A stretch of DNA of 64,000 bases from G963668185 sp965237445 (GTDB lineage: Bacteria; Chloroflexota; Dehalococcoidia; Lucifugimonadales; G963668185). The stretch's first letter is position 1. Each line of letters starts with the position of its first letter. The position numbers and the translations under genes are program-made. The stretch lies in contig OZ250142.1 in NCBI GenBank assembly GCA_965237445.1, positions 1,736,001 to 1,800,000 of the forward strand. The letters are read 5' to 3'. Positions 51,965 through 61,025 of this stretch are shown here, one piece after another. A model generated the notes under the pieces. That model ran no database searches. It worked only from the letters and a program-made list of their open reading frames with translations, and was not told the DNA's origin.

Positions 51965-53110
51965 TCAAACGAAGGCGAGGCTTTCGAACCGGCCGTTGAC
52001 AATGGGCACGGAGTCGAGACCGAGCCAGCCGTCGAGGATCGTTGAGTAGGCGCTTCTGAAGTCCACGTTGGGGACGAGGTCGCCTTGGTCGAGCTTCTCC
52101 GCCTGCGTCTCCGGGTAAGAGCCGTACATGCCGCCCTTTACGCGCGGCCCAATTGCGAATGAGACGCCCGCAGCGCCGTGGTCTGTGCCGGACCCATTGT
52201 CCTTGACACGCCTGCCGAACTCGGAGAACAGGAACATGATGACGTTCTCGTGCGCGTCGTGCTCCCGCAGGTCGTCCCAGAAGTCTGCGATGGCGCCCGA
52301 CACTTCCGCCCACAGGTTGGCGTGTGCGAGCTTCTGTGCGGCGTGCGTATCGAAGCTACCGTGCTGCGTGTAGAAGATGCGGGCCCCCAAGTTGGCAGTG
52401 TGGACCATGGCCACGTCTCGCAGGCTCTTGGCGATGGGGTTCGCAGCGTACTCAACCGTGGACTGGTACGACTCCGGCGCGGCCTTGAGGATGTCAGCGC
52501 CCTTGAGCGCGTCGAGTCCCGTCTTGCCGAGGTAGTCCATCACGGGTCCGGAGCCCATCGCCGGGGCGTACATCCTGGAGAACCTTTCCAGGACGCGGTC
52601 GCGCTTCTCCTGCTCCTCAATGCCGGTCAGCAGACCATAGTTTTCAAGGTCGCTCACCGAGGCTACGGAGACGCCGGGCGCCGCGAGGGCGCGAGGCAGG
52701 CCGTGGCCGAAGTTGACGGCGGTCACGGGGTTCTCGCCCGACGGGTCGATGTCCCTGGTGGCGCGGCCCAGCCAGCCCTCGGTGCCCACGATCTCCGGCT
52801 CGCATGTGTGCCAGATGTCCATCGAGCGGAAGTGGGACCTGGGGGAGTTCTCGTAGCCTATGCCGTGGATTACGGCCACCTCGCCCTCATCGTACAGGCG
52901 CTTCATAGGCCCCATGGCGGGGTGGAGCCCCATCTCGCCGTCCAGCCGGAGCACATCGTCCTCCGGAATTCCGAGCGCCCTTCGGTTGTCGTAGTAGTTG
53001 GGGTCTGAGTATGGTATGACGGTGTTAAAGTAGTCGTTGCCTCCTGAAAGCTGGAGCACTACCAAAACAGGGTCCTTGCCGTTGCCGTTGGGACTACCGT
53101 TGGCGGACAT
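51965..53110 (-). CDS. DUF1501 family protein, 381 aa
   Basis: From ATG 53110 (AAGGAGG upstream). VLVVLQLSGGNDYFNTVIPY at the start, SHFRSMDIWHT, GSFDTHAAQ and LFSEFGRRVKDNGSGTDHG are the DUF1501 landmarks, part of the alkaline-phosphatase-like/sulfatase fold. Most members have a Tat signal; none is seen here, so a cytoplasmic form. Function unknown. Usually paired with a DUF1800 gene, absent here. Confidence 0.85.
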   Translation of the reverse strand: MSANGSPNGNGKDPVLVVLQLSGGNDYFNTVIPYSDPNYYDNRRALGIPEDDVLRLDGEMGLHPAMGPMKRLYDEGEVAVIHGIGYENSPRSHFRSMDIWHTCEPEIVGTEGWLGRATRDIDPSGENPVTAVNFGHGLPRALAAPGVSVASVSDLENYGLLTGIEEQEKRDRVLERFSRMYAPAMGSGPVMDYLGKTGLDALKGADILKAAPESYQSTVEYAANPIAKSLRDVAMVHTANLGARIFYTQHGSFDTHAAQKLAHANLWAEVSGAIADFWDDLREHDAHENVIMFLFSEFGRRVKDNGSGTDHGAAGVSFAIGPRVKGGMYGSYPETQAEKLDQGDLVPNVDFRSAYSTILDGWLGLDSVPIVNGRFESLAFV

Positions 53111-53161
53111 CTCAGCCTCCTTGCGACGTACTAACGGCGATGCTATCAAAGCCCCCGTGAC

Positions 53162-53680
53162 ATGAACAACTTTCTTAAAGGAGAGAAGGGCGCTACGTTC
53201 TCGCAGTGCGGCCAGTACAGATACGCGCTATGGAGGCGCTGGGACAAAGACAAGCCCACGGTGATGTTCATCATGCTCAATCCTTCCAAAGCGGACGCTG
53301 AAGTTAACGATCCGACGTTGGAGAAGTGTTTGCGATTTTCCGAATCGTGGGGCTATGGGAGCCTACTTGTGGGCAACCTGTTTGCATGGAAGGCGACCTA
53401 CCCAGGTGAACTGAAGTCAGCCGACGACCCGGTCGGGCCGCTCAACGACGCCGCGCTGCGCGATATGGCTGCCGCTGCTGATCTAGTGGTCGCCGCATGG
53501 GGCAACCACGGTTCGCTGCGGGGGCAGTCCCGTGCAGTGCAGAGGATGTTCGCTGGCCGGCTGCACTATCTCCGATGTACCAAGGCCCGCGAGCCGTCCC
53601 ACCCACTTTATCTGCCGGGCGATCTCCAACCCGTCTGGATGCCCTTCTGGTTCCTTCACAAATCTGACATGGAGCCCTAG
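53162..53680 (+). CDS. DUF1643 family protein, 172 aa
   Basis: RYALWRRWDKDKPTVMFIML followed by NPSKADAEVNDPTLEKC and GNLFAW are diagnostic of DUF1643, a family of unknown function found in phages and bacteria. ATG at 53162 with AAGGAG slightly downstream, so the start is uncertain by a few codons. Divergent from the DUF1501 gene. Confidence 0.85.
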   Translation: MNNFLKGEKGATFSQCGQYRYALWRRWDKDKPTVMFIMLNPSKADAEVNDPTLEKCLRFSESWGYGSLLVGNLFAWKATYPGELKSADDPVGPLNDAALRDMAAAADLVVAAWGNHGSLRGQSRAVQRMFAGRLHYLRCTKAREPSHPLYLPGDLQPVWMPFWFLHKSDMEP

Positions 53681-53704
53681 GCTAGGCCGAGGAGGAACGG
53701 AAAG

Positions 53705-54826
53705 ATGCCGGACGTAGTCATAGTCGGGGGCGGTGTGGTTGGGATCGCGACGTCCTATTACTTGGGTAAGGCAGGCGTGCGAGCCACGGTCATCGAGAAG
53801 GACGCGATAGCTGCGCATGCCTCGGGGTTTGCGTATGGGGGGCTTGGGCCGCTATCGGGGGCCGGCATACCGGGGCCGATGGCCGAGCTGGCGCAAGAGT
53901 CTTTTCAGCTTCACAAGGACATGGCCGGGAGCCTGCCGGAGGAGTCCGGCATTGACTACGAATACAAGAGCAGACCATCGCTTTCGCTTGCGTTCGATGA
54001 TGTCGAGGCCTCCGGAATCAAGGCAGGGGCCGACTGGCAGGACCGGCAGGACGGTTTCAGCGCCGAATGGCTGGACCCGAACGGGTTGCGCGAGGTCGAT
54101 TCCAGGATTTCGCCCGATGCGATCGGCGGGTGTCTCTTGCACGGGTTGGCGGAAGTGGAGCCGTACAAGTTTGTGCTCGCGCTGGCGCAGGCCGCCGAGA
54201 GGCTGGGTGCCGAGGTGCGGCACGGCGTCGTCACCGGCCTGGAGCGTAGCGGCTCCCGCGTGACGGGTGTCGTGACCAGCAGTGGTGTTGTTCATTGCGA
54301 CGCCGTTGTGCTGGCATTGGGTCCCTGGAGTGGGGACGTGTCGGAGTGGACCGGGGCGCCTCTGCCCGTAAAGCCTCTCAAGGGGCAGATACTGCGACTC
54401 AATGCACCGGCTCCCGCCGTGGACTGTTCGATCGGCTGGTCGCACAACTATGCCGCAACCAAAGGCGACGGGCTTCTGTGGACCGGCACGACGGAGGAGC
54501 ACGCCGGATTCGATGAGACTCCTACGACTCAGGCAAGGGACGAAATCATGTCCTCATTGCTGCGGATGCTGCCTGCGATGGAAGACGCTGAACTGGTGCG
54601 CCAGACGGCGTGTCTCAGGCCAGTGACGCCGGACAGTCTCCTTGTACTTGGCCAAATGCAGGGGTGGGACGGGCTTTACGTGGCTACCGGCGCCGGCCGC
54701 AAGGGAATTCTTTACGGTCCGGGCATGGGCCGCGCGGCGGCAGACCTGGTGCTGGGCCGGGATACGGCCGTGGACCTGTCTGCTTTCGATCCCGGGAGGT
54801 TCAAGGACGTCCGTAGGCCAGTCTGA
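53705..54826 (+). CDS. FAD-dependent oxidoreductase, DAO/glycine oxidase-like
   Basis: 373 aa. FAD dinucleotide motif VVIVGGGVVGIATSYYLGKA near 4-23, then VIEKD; LALGPWSG near 200 and the C-terminal GLYVATGAGRKGILYGPGMG flavin loop. Members oxidise amines or D-amino acids to imines. ATG 53705 follows GAGGAACGG. Short gap from DUF1643, same strand. Confidence 0.85.
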   Translation: MPDVVIVGGGVVGIATSYYLGKAGVRATVIEKDAIAAHASGFAYGGLGPLSGAGIPGPMAELAQESFQLHKDMAGSLPEESGIDYEYKSRPSLSLAFDDVEASGIKAGADWQDRQDGFSAEWLDPNGLREVDSRISPDAIGGCLLHGLAEVEPYKFVLALAQAAERLGAEVRHGVVTGLERSGSRVTGVVTSSGVVHCDAVVLALGPWSGDVSEWTGAPLPVKPLKGQILRLNAPAPAVDCSIGWSHNYAATKGDGLLWTGTTEEHAGFDETPTTQARDEIMSSLLRMLPAMEDAELVRQTACLRPVTPDSLLVLGQMQGWDGLYVATGAGRKGILYGPGMGRAAADLVLGRDTAVDLSAFDPGRFKDVRRPV

Positions 54827-54861
54827 GGGGCGCGGACTCTCGCCGCATCTGGGAGCGGCTA

Positions 54862-55824
54862 TCAGCATACCGGGGTAAGCCAGTCGGCGTAGCGAGGATC
54901 GGCGCCTCGGACGATGTCGTTGTACAGGCGGCAGAGTTGGGCCGCGACCGGGCCTTTTTCGCCTTCGCCGACTGTGTAATTGTCAACCCTGCCGATGGCC
55001 TGAATCTCCAGGCCGGTGCCGGCCAGGAACACCTCGTCCGCCACGTAGAGCTCCGTCCTGTCGATATCCCGGCTCTCCACCTTAAGGCCCATCTCTTCCA
55101 GCAATTCGCTGACTACCTTGACGGTGATGCTCTCCAGCACGCCGGCGGTCACAGGAGGTGTGGCCGCGACGCCTTCCCTTACCACGAAGACGCATGCATG
55201 AGATAACTCCGACACCTTACCGTCCTGGCTGAACGACAGGGCGTAGTCGTATCCGTGGAGCCTGGCCTCGTTGGACATGTACCGGGCGTTCTGGTAGTTG
55301 GATACCGCTTTGGCTCGCGGCGGCATGACGTTGTCAGATAGGCGCTGCCAGGTAACGAAGCCGCAGTTGAGGGCCCGTTCAGACTCCAGGAACGAGATGA
55401 TGGGACGAGAGAAGATCATGACCTCTCCCGGCTGGTCGATCACGGGTGAGTAGCCCGGGATACCGCCGTCAAAATAGGCGATCGGTTGGACGTAGACGTC
55501 CGATTTGAACTCATTGGCCGCGAGTACGTCAGTGGTCGCCCGCACAAGTTCGTCCACGGTCCAGCGCGATGTCATCCGCATGATTTTCATGGAGTCGAGC
55601 AGCCTCCGCATGTGGGCGACAAGATGGAACACGTTTAGCTGCTCGGCGGCTGGGTTCCAGTAGCCCCTGATGCCCTCGAACACCATGGAGATAGAGGACC
55701 ACCCCAGCATGGACGCATGCACGGTTGCTTCGTCCCAAGGTACCAGCCGGTCCGATGCCCAGATGTACTTGGGAGGGCCATCGGGGCCAATCCAGAAGCT
55801 TCGCGGCTGTTGTTGCTGGGCCAT
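54862..55824 (-). CDS. ilvE: branched-chain amino acid aminotransferase (class IV)
   Basis: 320 aa fold-type IV PLP enzyme: SISMVFEGIRGYW near 44, Schiff-base Lys in PPRAKAVSNYQNARYMSNEA near 168, ELSHACVFVV near 207 and ADEVFLAGTGLEIQ near 266. FEGIR and the SNYQN motif fit IlvE, though other class IV amine transferases cannot be excluded. Confidence 0.85.
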   Translation of the reverse strand: MAQQQQPRSFWIGPDGPPKYIWASDRLVPWDEATVHASMLGWSSISMVFEGIRGYWNPAAEQLNVFHLVAHMRRLLDSMKIMRMTSRWTVDELVRATTDVLAANEFKSDVYVQPIAYFDGGIPGYSPVIDQPGEVMIFSRPIISFLESERALNCGFVTWQRLSDNVMPPRAKAVSNYQNARYMSNEARLHGYDYALSFSQDGKVSELSHACVFVVREGVAATPPVTAGVLESITVKVVSELLEEMGLKVESRDIDRTELYVADEVFLAGTGLEIQAIGRVDNYTVGEGEKGPVAAQLCRLYNDIVRGADPRYADWLTPVC

Positions 55825-55934
55825 TGGGGCTTACCCCTCTTTACTTGAAGTGAAGCGTTGCAATACGTAGTCGCAGCGTCAAACGCGCAGGGACGTGAGA
55901 CGCATGCTGCGAACTCTCGTGCAATTGTGCCGGT

Positions 55935-56717
55935 CTAACTATTCCTGCTTTCTTCGAGGCCGCGTATGTCGTCCAGGAAGCCGCGAACTCCCCGCGCCAG
56001 CATCGCGTTGGTCCCGGATGCCATCCACTGTACGCCCCGCTCCAGCCAGTAGGCGTAGTCGTCGATGTTTTGCGTGATAGTACCTGCAGCCTTGCCCATT
56101 GCGACGGTCCGCGCGGTCAGTCTCTCGATGAGCTCCAGCACTTCCGGATGGCGTATCTGGCCTGGGTAGCCCAGTGATGACGACAGGTCGGAAGGCCCGA
56201 AGAAGAGCACGTCGACGTGCTCAAGCGCGACGATCTCCTCGAAGTTCTCCACTGCCTCTGTCGTCTCGATCTGAAGAGCGATCAGCGTTTCTTCGTTTGC
56301 CCGTCTAACGTATTCCGCGGTGGGATCGCCGAGGCCGTAGTCGGCGGCCCGCGGCCCCGCCAGCCCGCGCTTTCCGATGGGCGGGTACTTGACGGCGGCA
56401 ACCACACGCTCTGCCTCTTCGACCGTGTTGACCATCGGAATGAGCACGCCCTGTGAGCCTGCATCTATGAACTTCTGGATGACCTGGGGAGCGTTCTCGC
56501 CTATCCGAGTGACAGTTGATAGTCCCCGAAGTTCGGCGGCCCTGTAGAGGTTCTCCGCAACGTCCGGCATGAGCGTGGAATGCTCGGCGTCCATGATTGC
56601 GAAGTCCAAGCCAAGCAGCCCCAGGACCTCGACCACGGACGGGGCATGAACGTCGTTGAAGACGCCCACGACAGGCTCGCCGGCCTTTAACTTCCGCTTC
56701 AGTACGTTCTCGCGCAC
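55935..56717 (-). CDS. HpcH/HpaI aldolase/citrate lyase family protein
   Basis: 260 aa (beta/alpha)8 metal-dependent aldolase: DFAIMDAEHS near 37-46, STVTRIGENAP, GSQGVLIPMVNTVEEAERVV, ALQIETTEAVEN (metal Glu) and FFGPSDLSSSLG (metal Asp). Cleaves 2-keto-4-hydroxy acids to pyruvate and an aldehyde by family. ATG 56717. Confidence 0.88.
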   Translation of the reverse strand: MRENVLKRKLKAGEPVVGVFNDVHAPSVVEVLGLLGLDFAIMDAEHSTLMPDVAENLYRAAELRGLSTVTRIGENAPQVIQKFIDAGSQGVLIPMVNTVEEAERVVAAVKYPPIGKRGLAGPRAADYGLGDPTAEYVRRANEETLIALQIETTEAVENFEEIVALEHVDVLFFGPSDLSSSLGYPGQIRHPEVLELIERLTARTVAMGKAAGTITQNIDDYAYWLERGVQWMASGTNAMLARGVRGFLDDIRGLEESRNS

Positions 56718-56783
56718 GTTGCCTCCTGAACTGTGATTGTCATGGGAGATGCGCCTGTAGCGATCGCGCCCTTACGGCGGACG

Positions 56784-58073
56784 TTAACTCAGGAATCTCT
56801 CGTAGACGGCGGCGCCGGCAAACTTCGCCTGGTCTCCCAACTCTTCCTCGATTCTGAGAAGGCGATTGTACTTTGCCGTCCGGTCGCTGCGTGCCGGGGC
56901 ACCTGCTTTAATCTGCCCGGCCGCCGTTCCAACCGCGATGTCGGCAATCGTTACGTCCTCGGTCTCGCCGGACCTGTGGCTGACCACGGTTCCCCAGCCC
57001 GCGCTCTTGGTGACGTTGACCGCCTCGATCGTTTCGGAGACCGTCCCCGTCTGGTTGGGCTTGATCAAGACAGCGTTGGATGATTCCTGCTCAATGCCAA
57101 GGCGTATTCGATCAAGGTTTGCGGTGTACAGGTCGTCGCCAACCAGTTGGACTCTGTTTCCGATCAGCCTGTTGAGCAGCGACCACTCGTCCCAGTCATC
57201 TTCGGCCATGCCGTCTTCGATGCTGATCAGGGGGTAGTCTCGGCTCCAGCGTTCGTACATATTGATTAATTGCGCCGCTGACAGGACCGCTTCTTCGCGG
57301 TGCAGGGCGTAGATATCTTTCCTGGTCCTGAGCTCAGTCGCCGCCGTGTCGATGGCGATGAAGCACTGCTTGCCCGCCTCGTATCCGGCCCGGTCGATGG
57401 CTTGCAGGATCAGCTCCATGCCATGCACGTTCGAAGCCATAGCCGGAGTGAACCCGCCCTCATAACCCACGCTTCGCCCAAAGCCGCGCTCGCCGAAGAT
57501 CTGGCCGAGGTAGTGGTACACTTCGGCGCCCGCTCGAAGCGCCTGGCTAAAGGTGTCGAAGCCGGCCGGTACGACCATGAACTCCTGGAAGTCCGTCGAG
57601 TTCAGGGCGTGCCGGCCGCCGTTGATGATGTTGAGCATTGGAACTGGGAGGAGGAAGTCGTTGCCATTCGCGAGCAAGCGATAGACTGGCACTCCTTTAC
57701 TCTGTGCAAGAGCGCAGGTGAAGGCCAGGGACACCCCCAGAATTGCGTTGCTTCCCAGCCTGGACTTGTCGCCGGTGCCGTCCAGCTCGATCATCGTCCG
57801 ATCAAGCGTCTCCTGGTCCAGGTGGTCTCGTCCAATCAACTCGGACCTAATCTCGCCGCATACACCTTGGACAGCCCTGTCCACACTCTGGCCCCAGAAG
57901 CGAGAGTTATCGCCGTCGCGCAGTTCGACAGCCTCCGTTCCGCCGGTGCTCGTGCCCGCAGGCACAGCCGCGCGGCCCAAGGCTCCGTCCGCGAGCTTTA
58001 CGTCCACCTCAACTGTCGGGATGCCGCGCGAGTCCAGGATCTGGCGCCCGTGAACATCCGCAATCTTTGCCAA
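56784..58073 (-). CDS. eno: enolase (somewhat divergent)
   Basis: 429 aa from TTG 58073; the longer open frame has no enolase sequence. QILDSRGIPTVEVDV, IEDGMAEDDWDEW, QLVGDDLYTAN, catalytic Lys in IKPNQTGTVSET and SHRSGETED are present. Departures from the usual sequence: GTSTGGTEAVELRDGD (Ala to Thr in the mobile loop), HALNSTDFQEFMV in place of HADN-type, and YEGGFTP in place of DEGGF. Probably the glycolytic enzyme; a paralogue elsewhere is possible. Confidence 0.87.
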   Translation of the reverse strand: MAKIADVHGRQILDSRGIPTVEVDVKLADGALGRAAVPAGTSTGGTEAVELRDGDNSRFWGQSVDRAVQGVCGEIRSELIGRDHLDQETLDRTMIELDGTGDKSRLGSNAILGVSLAFTCALAQSKGVPVYRLLANGNDFLLPVPMLNIINGGRHALNSTDFQEFMVVPAGFDTFSQALRAGAEVYHYLGQIFGERGFGRSVGYEGGFTPAMASNVHGMELILQAIDRAGYEAGKQCFIAIDTAATELRTRKDIYALHREEAVLSAAQLINMYERWSRDYPLISIEDGMAEDDWDEWSLLNRLIGNRVQLVGDDLYTANLDRIRLGIEQESSNAVLIKPNQTGTVSETIEAVNVTKSAGWGTVVSHRSGETEDVTIADIAVGTAAGQIKAGAPARSDRTAKYNRLLRIEEELGDQAKFAGAAVYERFLS

Positions 58074-58253
58074 AAGCGTTGCTCCGGTACTTTGATTCGC
58101 CCTGCCGCCTGAGAACCGGCCGATCCGGAAACATTGTCCGGCCGCTACCGGGCGCGGGTCCCCGGCCAACCTAAGTCCAGCGAAGGCGTGGAGCTAGCAT
58201 TGTATCCCAACGAGCTTGCTCACTGCGCAGAATAGGCTTGTTTGGCGCTGCTC

Positions 58254-58259
58254 TATAAT
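58254..58259 (+). promoter_or_regulatory. candidate -10 box upstream of the second SDR gene
   Basis: Consensus TATAAT 36 bases before the TTG start, with AAGGAG in between at 58281. The -35 region is weak. Confidence 0.4.
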
Positions 58260-58295
58260 GGCTGATTTCAGGGTGTCTGAAAGGAGATAACGCTG

Positions 58296-59141
58296 TTGCA
58301 CAAGCCCGGCTCGACCGTCCTCATAACCGGCGCGTCCTCCGGTATCGGCAAGGTAACCGCCCTGCTGCTGGCCGAGCACGGGTACGACGTCTTCGGCACG
58401 AGCCGCTCCGAGGACCGGTTGGCTGCGCTTCGGGACGAGGCGGAGCGGCGAGGCGTTGATGTAAAGGGCGTAGTGCTGGACATCAACGACGAAGCCGCCG
58501 TGGACTCCGCCATGCCGCGGTTGCTCGACGATGCGGGCGGCGCCTTCGACGTTCTGGTGAACAACGCAGGCTACGGTCTGTGGGGGCCAGTACAGAGCCT
58601 TGCGATGGACGAACTGAAGGCACAGTTCGAGACCAACTTCTTCGCCGCCGTCAAGCTCACCAACACTGTTTTGCCGGCCATGATTAGTCAGCGCAAAGGG
58701 ACTATCGTAAACGTGAGCTCCGTCCTCGGCAGGATCGGGACGCCGTTTAACGGCGCGTACGCGGCCAGCAAGTTTGCACTCGAGGGGTTGAGCGAGGCGT
58801 TACGTGTAGAACTGAGACCTTTCGGCGTGGACGTCGCCCTGGTGGAGCCTGGACTGTTCGACACGGGATTCATCGACAACATGACGAGGTCACGCGGTTC
58901 CGAGGACGCAGGCTCACCGTACCAGCCTTATATGAGCAGGTACCGAAACAGGCATCGGCGGTTCGAGGTCCGGGCCGCGGACCCGATCAAGGTCGCCAGG
59001 GCGATACTAAAGATCGTGCGATCAAGAAGACCGGCCCTGCGTCACCCCGTGGGTCTCGATGCGAGGGCAGGGACGCTCGGCGCGCGACTTATCCCGGAGC
59101 GGCTCTACGAGGCATTGCTGGCCCGCGCCACGTTGGGCTGA
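58296..59141 (+). CDS. SDR-family oxidoreductase, 281 aa
   Basis: TTG start after AAGGAG. Cofactor motif LITGASSGIGKVT near 9-21, NNAGYGLWGP near 88-97, catalytic Ser in VNVSSVLG, and AYAASK near 155-160. Longer C-terminus with PIKVARAILKIV, as in the retinol dehydrogenase/YbbO-like group that acts on aldehydes or ketones; substrate unknown. Convergent with recO. Confidence 0.88.
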   Translation: MHKPGSTVLITGASSGIGKVTALLLAEHGYDVFGTSRSEDRLAALRDEAERRGVDVKGVVLDINDEAAVDSAMPRLLDDAGGAFDVLVNNAGYGLWGPVQSLAMDELKAQFETNFFAAVKLTNTVLPAMISQRKGTIVNVSSVLGRIGTPFNGAYAASKFALEGLSEALRVELRPFGVDVALVEPGLFDTGFIDNMTRSRGSEDAGSPYQPYMSRYRNRHRRFEVRAADPIKVARAILKIVRSRRPALRHPVGLDARAGTLGARLIPERLYEALLARATLG

Positions 59142-59155
59142 AGCCGACTCTGAAG

Positions 59156-59932
59156 TCATGACCTGACGCCACCTGCCGAAGACAGGCGTCTCATAAAGCT
59201 GGCGCTGCGGATGTCCCGTTCGGCGACGTGTCTAAGTTGAGTGCCCAGCACACGTCCGACCTCTGACCAAGTTTGGTCGGATAGGTCCAGCGCAAGTGCG
59301 CGCCCCAGCGGTTGTCTGTCGAGATAACGCAGGGCCTTCATCGCTCGCACCGATAGAGCGGTCAGCGCGCCGCCGGCCTCGCGGCGGCACCTCGAACAGA
59401 CGACGCCGCTTTCTTCATGGCTGAACGTGTGGCGCGCCGGCTGAAGGTCTTCACGGCAGTTGACGCAGCAATAGAGCTCAGGCCGAAAGCCGGAGATGCT
59501 GAGCAGGCGGAGTTCGAAGTAGCGCAGCAGCGGCGCCTGCTCAGCGCCTACTTCGAGATGGGCCAGCGATGCCCCAAGGAGCCGGTAGGCCTCGTGCGAC
59601 GGCGAGTCCTCGACGCTGAATGCGTCAGACGCCTCCGCCATGTAAAGGGCGGCGGAGAGACGTCCGAGATCTTCCTTGAGCGTCAGGCGGCTGTCCAATA
59701 TTTCCGCCTCAGTAACGTGGTCCAGCGATCTGCCCTCCGCGATGGAGACGTGCACCCGATTCAAGAGCTCCAGGTAGCCGCCCAGCTTGCTCTTGGGGCG
59801 CCGGACTCCTCTCGCGACTGCCCGGACCTTACCCGAGACCGGCGAGAGCAATGTCACTATCCGGTCTGCCTCGCCGAGGGACTGCTGGCGAAGCACGATG
59901 GCTTCCGTCTTGTATACGCGGGGTCTTGGCAT
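59156..59932 (-). CDS. recO: DNA repair protein RecO
   Basis: 258 aa. N-terminal OB fold (TEAIVLRQQSLGEADRIVTL), GVRRPKSKLGGYLELLN, central helices, and a zinc site CVNCREDLQ ... CSRCRREAGG near 152-185. Loads RecA with RecR, encoded next on the same strand. Confidence 0.93.
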   Translation of the reverse strand: MPRPRVYKTEAIVLRQQSLGEADRIVTLLSPVSGKVRAVARGVRRPKSKLGGYLELLNRVHVSIAEGRSLDHVTEAEILDSRLTLKEDLGRLSAALYMAEASDAFSVEDSPSHEAYRLLGASLAHLEVGAEQAPLLRYFELRLLSISGFRPELYCCVNCREDLQPARHTFSHEESGVVCSRCRREAGGALTALSVRAMKALRYLDRQPLGRALALDLSDQTWSEVGRVLGTQLRHVAERDIRSASFMRRLSSAGGVRS

Positions 59933-59989
59933 GTGCGCTCCCGCTGCGTCTCAGCGCGGCAGGCCCTTTGAACATACTCGCGAAGGGCC

Positions 59990-60580
59990 TCAGAACTCCT
60001 GGCGCCCCTGGATGGCGCGTGTCAGCGTGACTTCGTCGGCGTACTCCAGGTCGCTGCCCGCCGGCAGGCCGCGTGCCGGCCTCGTCACCGTGAGGCCCAG
60101 GGGCTGGAGAAGGCCGTGGATGTACATGGAAGTGGCCTCTCCCTCAACGTTCGGATTGGTGGCGAGGATGACCTCCTCCACGTCGTTCGCGCTGACTCGT
60201 TCGAGCAGCGGTCCAATCTTGAGGTCGTCCGGACCGACGCCGTTCATGGGAGAGATTACGCCGTGCAGGACGTGATAGAGGCCGTCGAAGCTTTTGGTCT
60301 TCTCGAGAGCCTGGACATCCAGCGGCTCCTCGACGATGCATAGCCGGGTACGGTCCCGCCCGGGGTCGGAGCACACAGGGCAAAGTTCAGCTTCCGAGAT
60401 GTTGAAGCAGTCGCGGCACATGGCAATGCTTTCCTTCACGGACAGGATGGCCTGTGCGAGCCCGCTCGCGTCCTCCGAGGGGGTGCGGATGACGTGGTAA
60501 GCCAACCGTTGGGCCGTTTTTGGGCCTATGCCGGGGAGCTTGTTGAACTCCTCTATCAGGCGGACCAGCGCGCCTGCCAT
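59990..60580 (-). CDS. recR: recombination protein RecR
   Basis: 196 aa from ATG 60580. Helix-hairpin-helix FNKLPGIGPKTAQRLAYHVI, zinc finger CRDCFNISEAELCPVC near 55-70, Toprim domain (LCIVEEPLDVQALEKT) and C-terminal LPAGSDLEYADEVTL. Upstream open frame to 60616 is possible but atypical. Confidence 0.93.
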   Translation of the reverse strand: MAGALVRLIEEFNKLPGIGPKTAQRLAYHVIRTPSEDASGLAQAILSVKESIAMCRDCFNISEAELCPVCSDPGRDRTRLCIVEEPLDVQALEKTKSFDGLYHVLHGVISPMNGVGPDDLKIGPLLERVSANDVEEVILATNPNVEGEATSMYIHGLLQPLGLTVTRPARGLPAGSDLEYADEVTLTRAIQGRQEF

Positions 60581-60719
60581 CTGGGCGCCTGTATGATCAT
60601 CGCGCGTCCGGCCCACGAAGCAGGCGGTCGGCGCACCCAGGCGCCGGCGCGCACGATATCGTTACAGACAGAAGTGCCGGAGGGGACTCATCGAGGACTG
60701 TCGACTGCCCGGGCACAGA

Positions 60720-61025
60720 CTACATGAGCCCCGGAATGTTCAGGCCGCCCGTTACCGCGCCCATGCGCTCGGCCGCGGTCTTCTGCGACTTCTCCATACC
60801 TTCGTTGATCGCCGCCATCACGAGGTCCTGCAACATTTCCACATCGTCCGGATCGACTGCATCAGGGTCTATCGACAGGGACTCCAGCCTGAGCTTGCCG
60901 TTCACTACTACCTTGACGACACCTCCGCCGGACGTTGCCTCTACGGTCCCTTCCTCGAGTTCCTGCTGCAGCTTCATCATGCGCTTCTGAAGCTCCTGAG
61001 CCTGCCTCATCATCTTCCTGTTCAA
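60720..61025 (-). CDS. ybaB: YbaB/EbfC nucleoid-associated protein
   Basis: 101 aa, MRQAQELQKRMMKLQQELEE coiled start and VEATSGGGVVKVVVNG. DNA-binding dimer. Overlaps the dnaX stop by 4 bases, the classical dnaX-ybaB-recR order. Confidence 0.93.
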   Translation of the reverse strand: MNRKMMRQAQELQKRMMKLQQELEEGTVEATSGGGVVKVVVNGKLRLESLSIDPDAVDPDDVEMLQDLVMAAINEGMEKSQKTAAERMGAVTGGLNIPGLM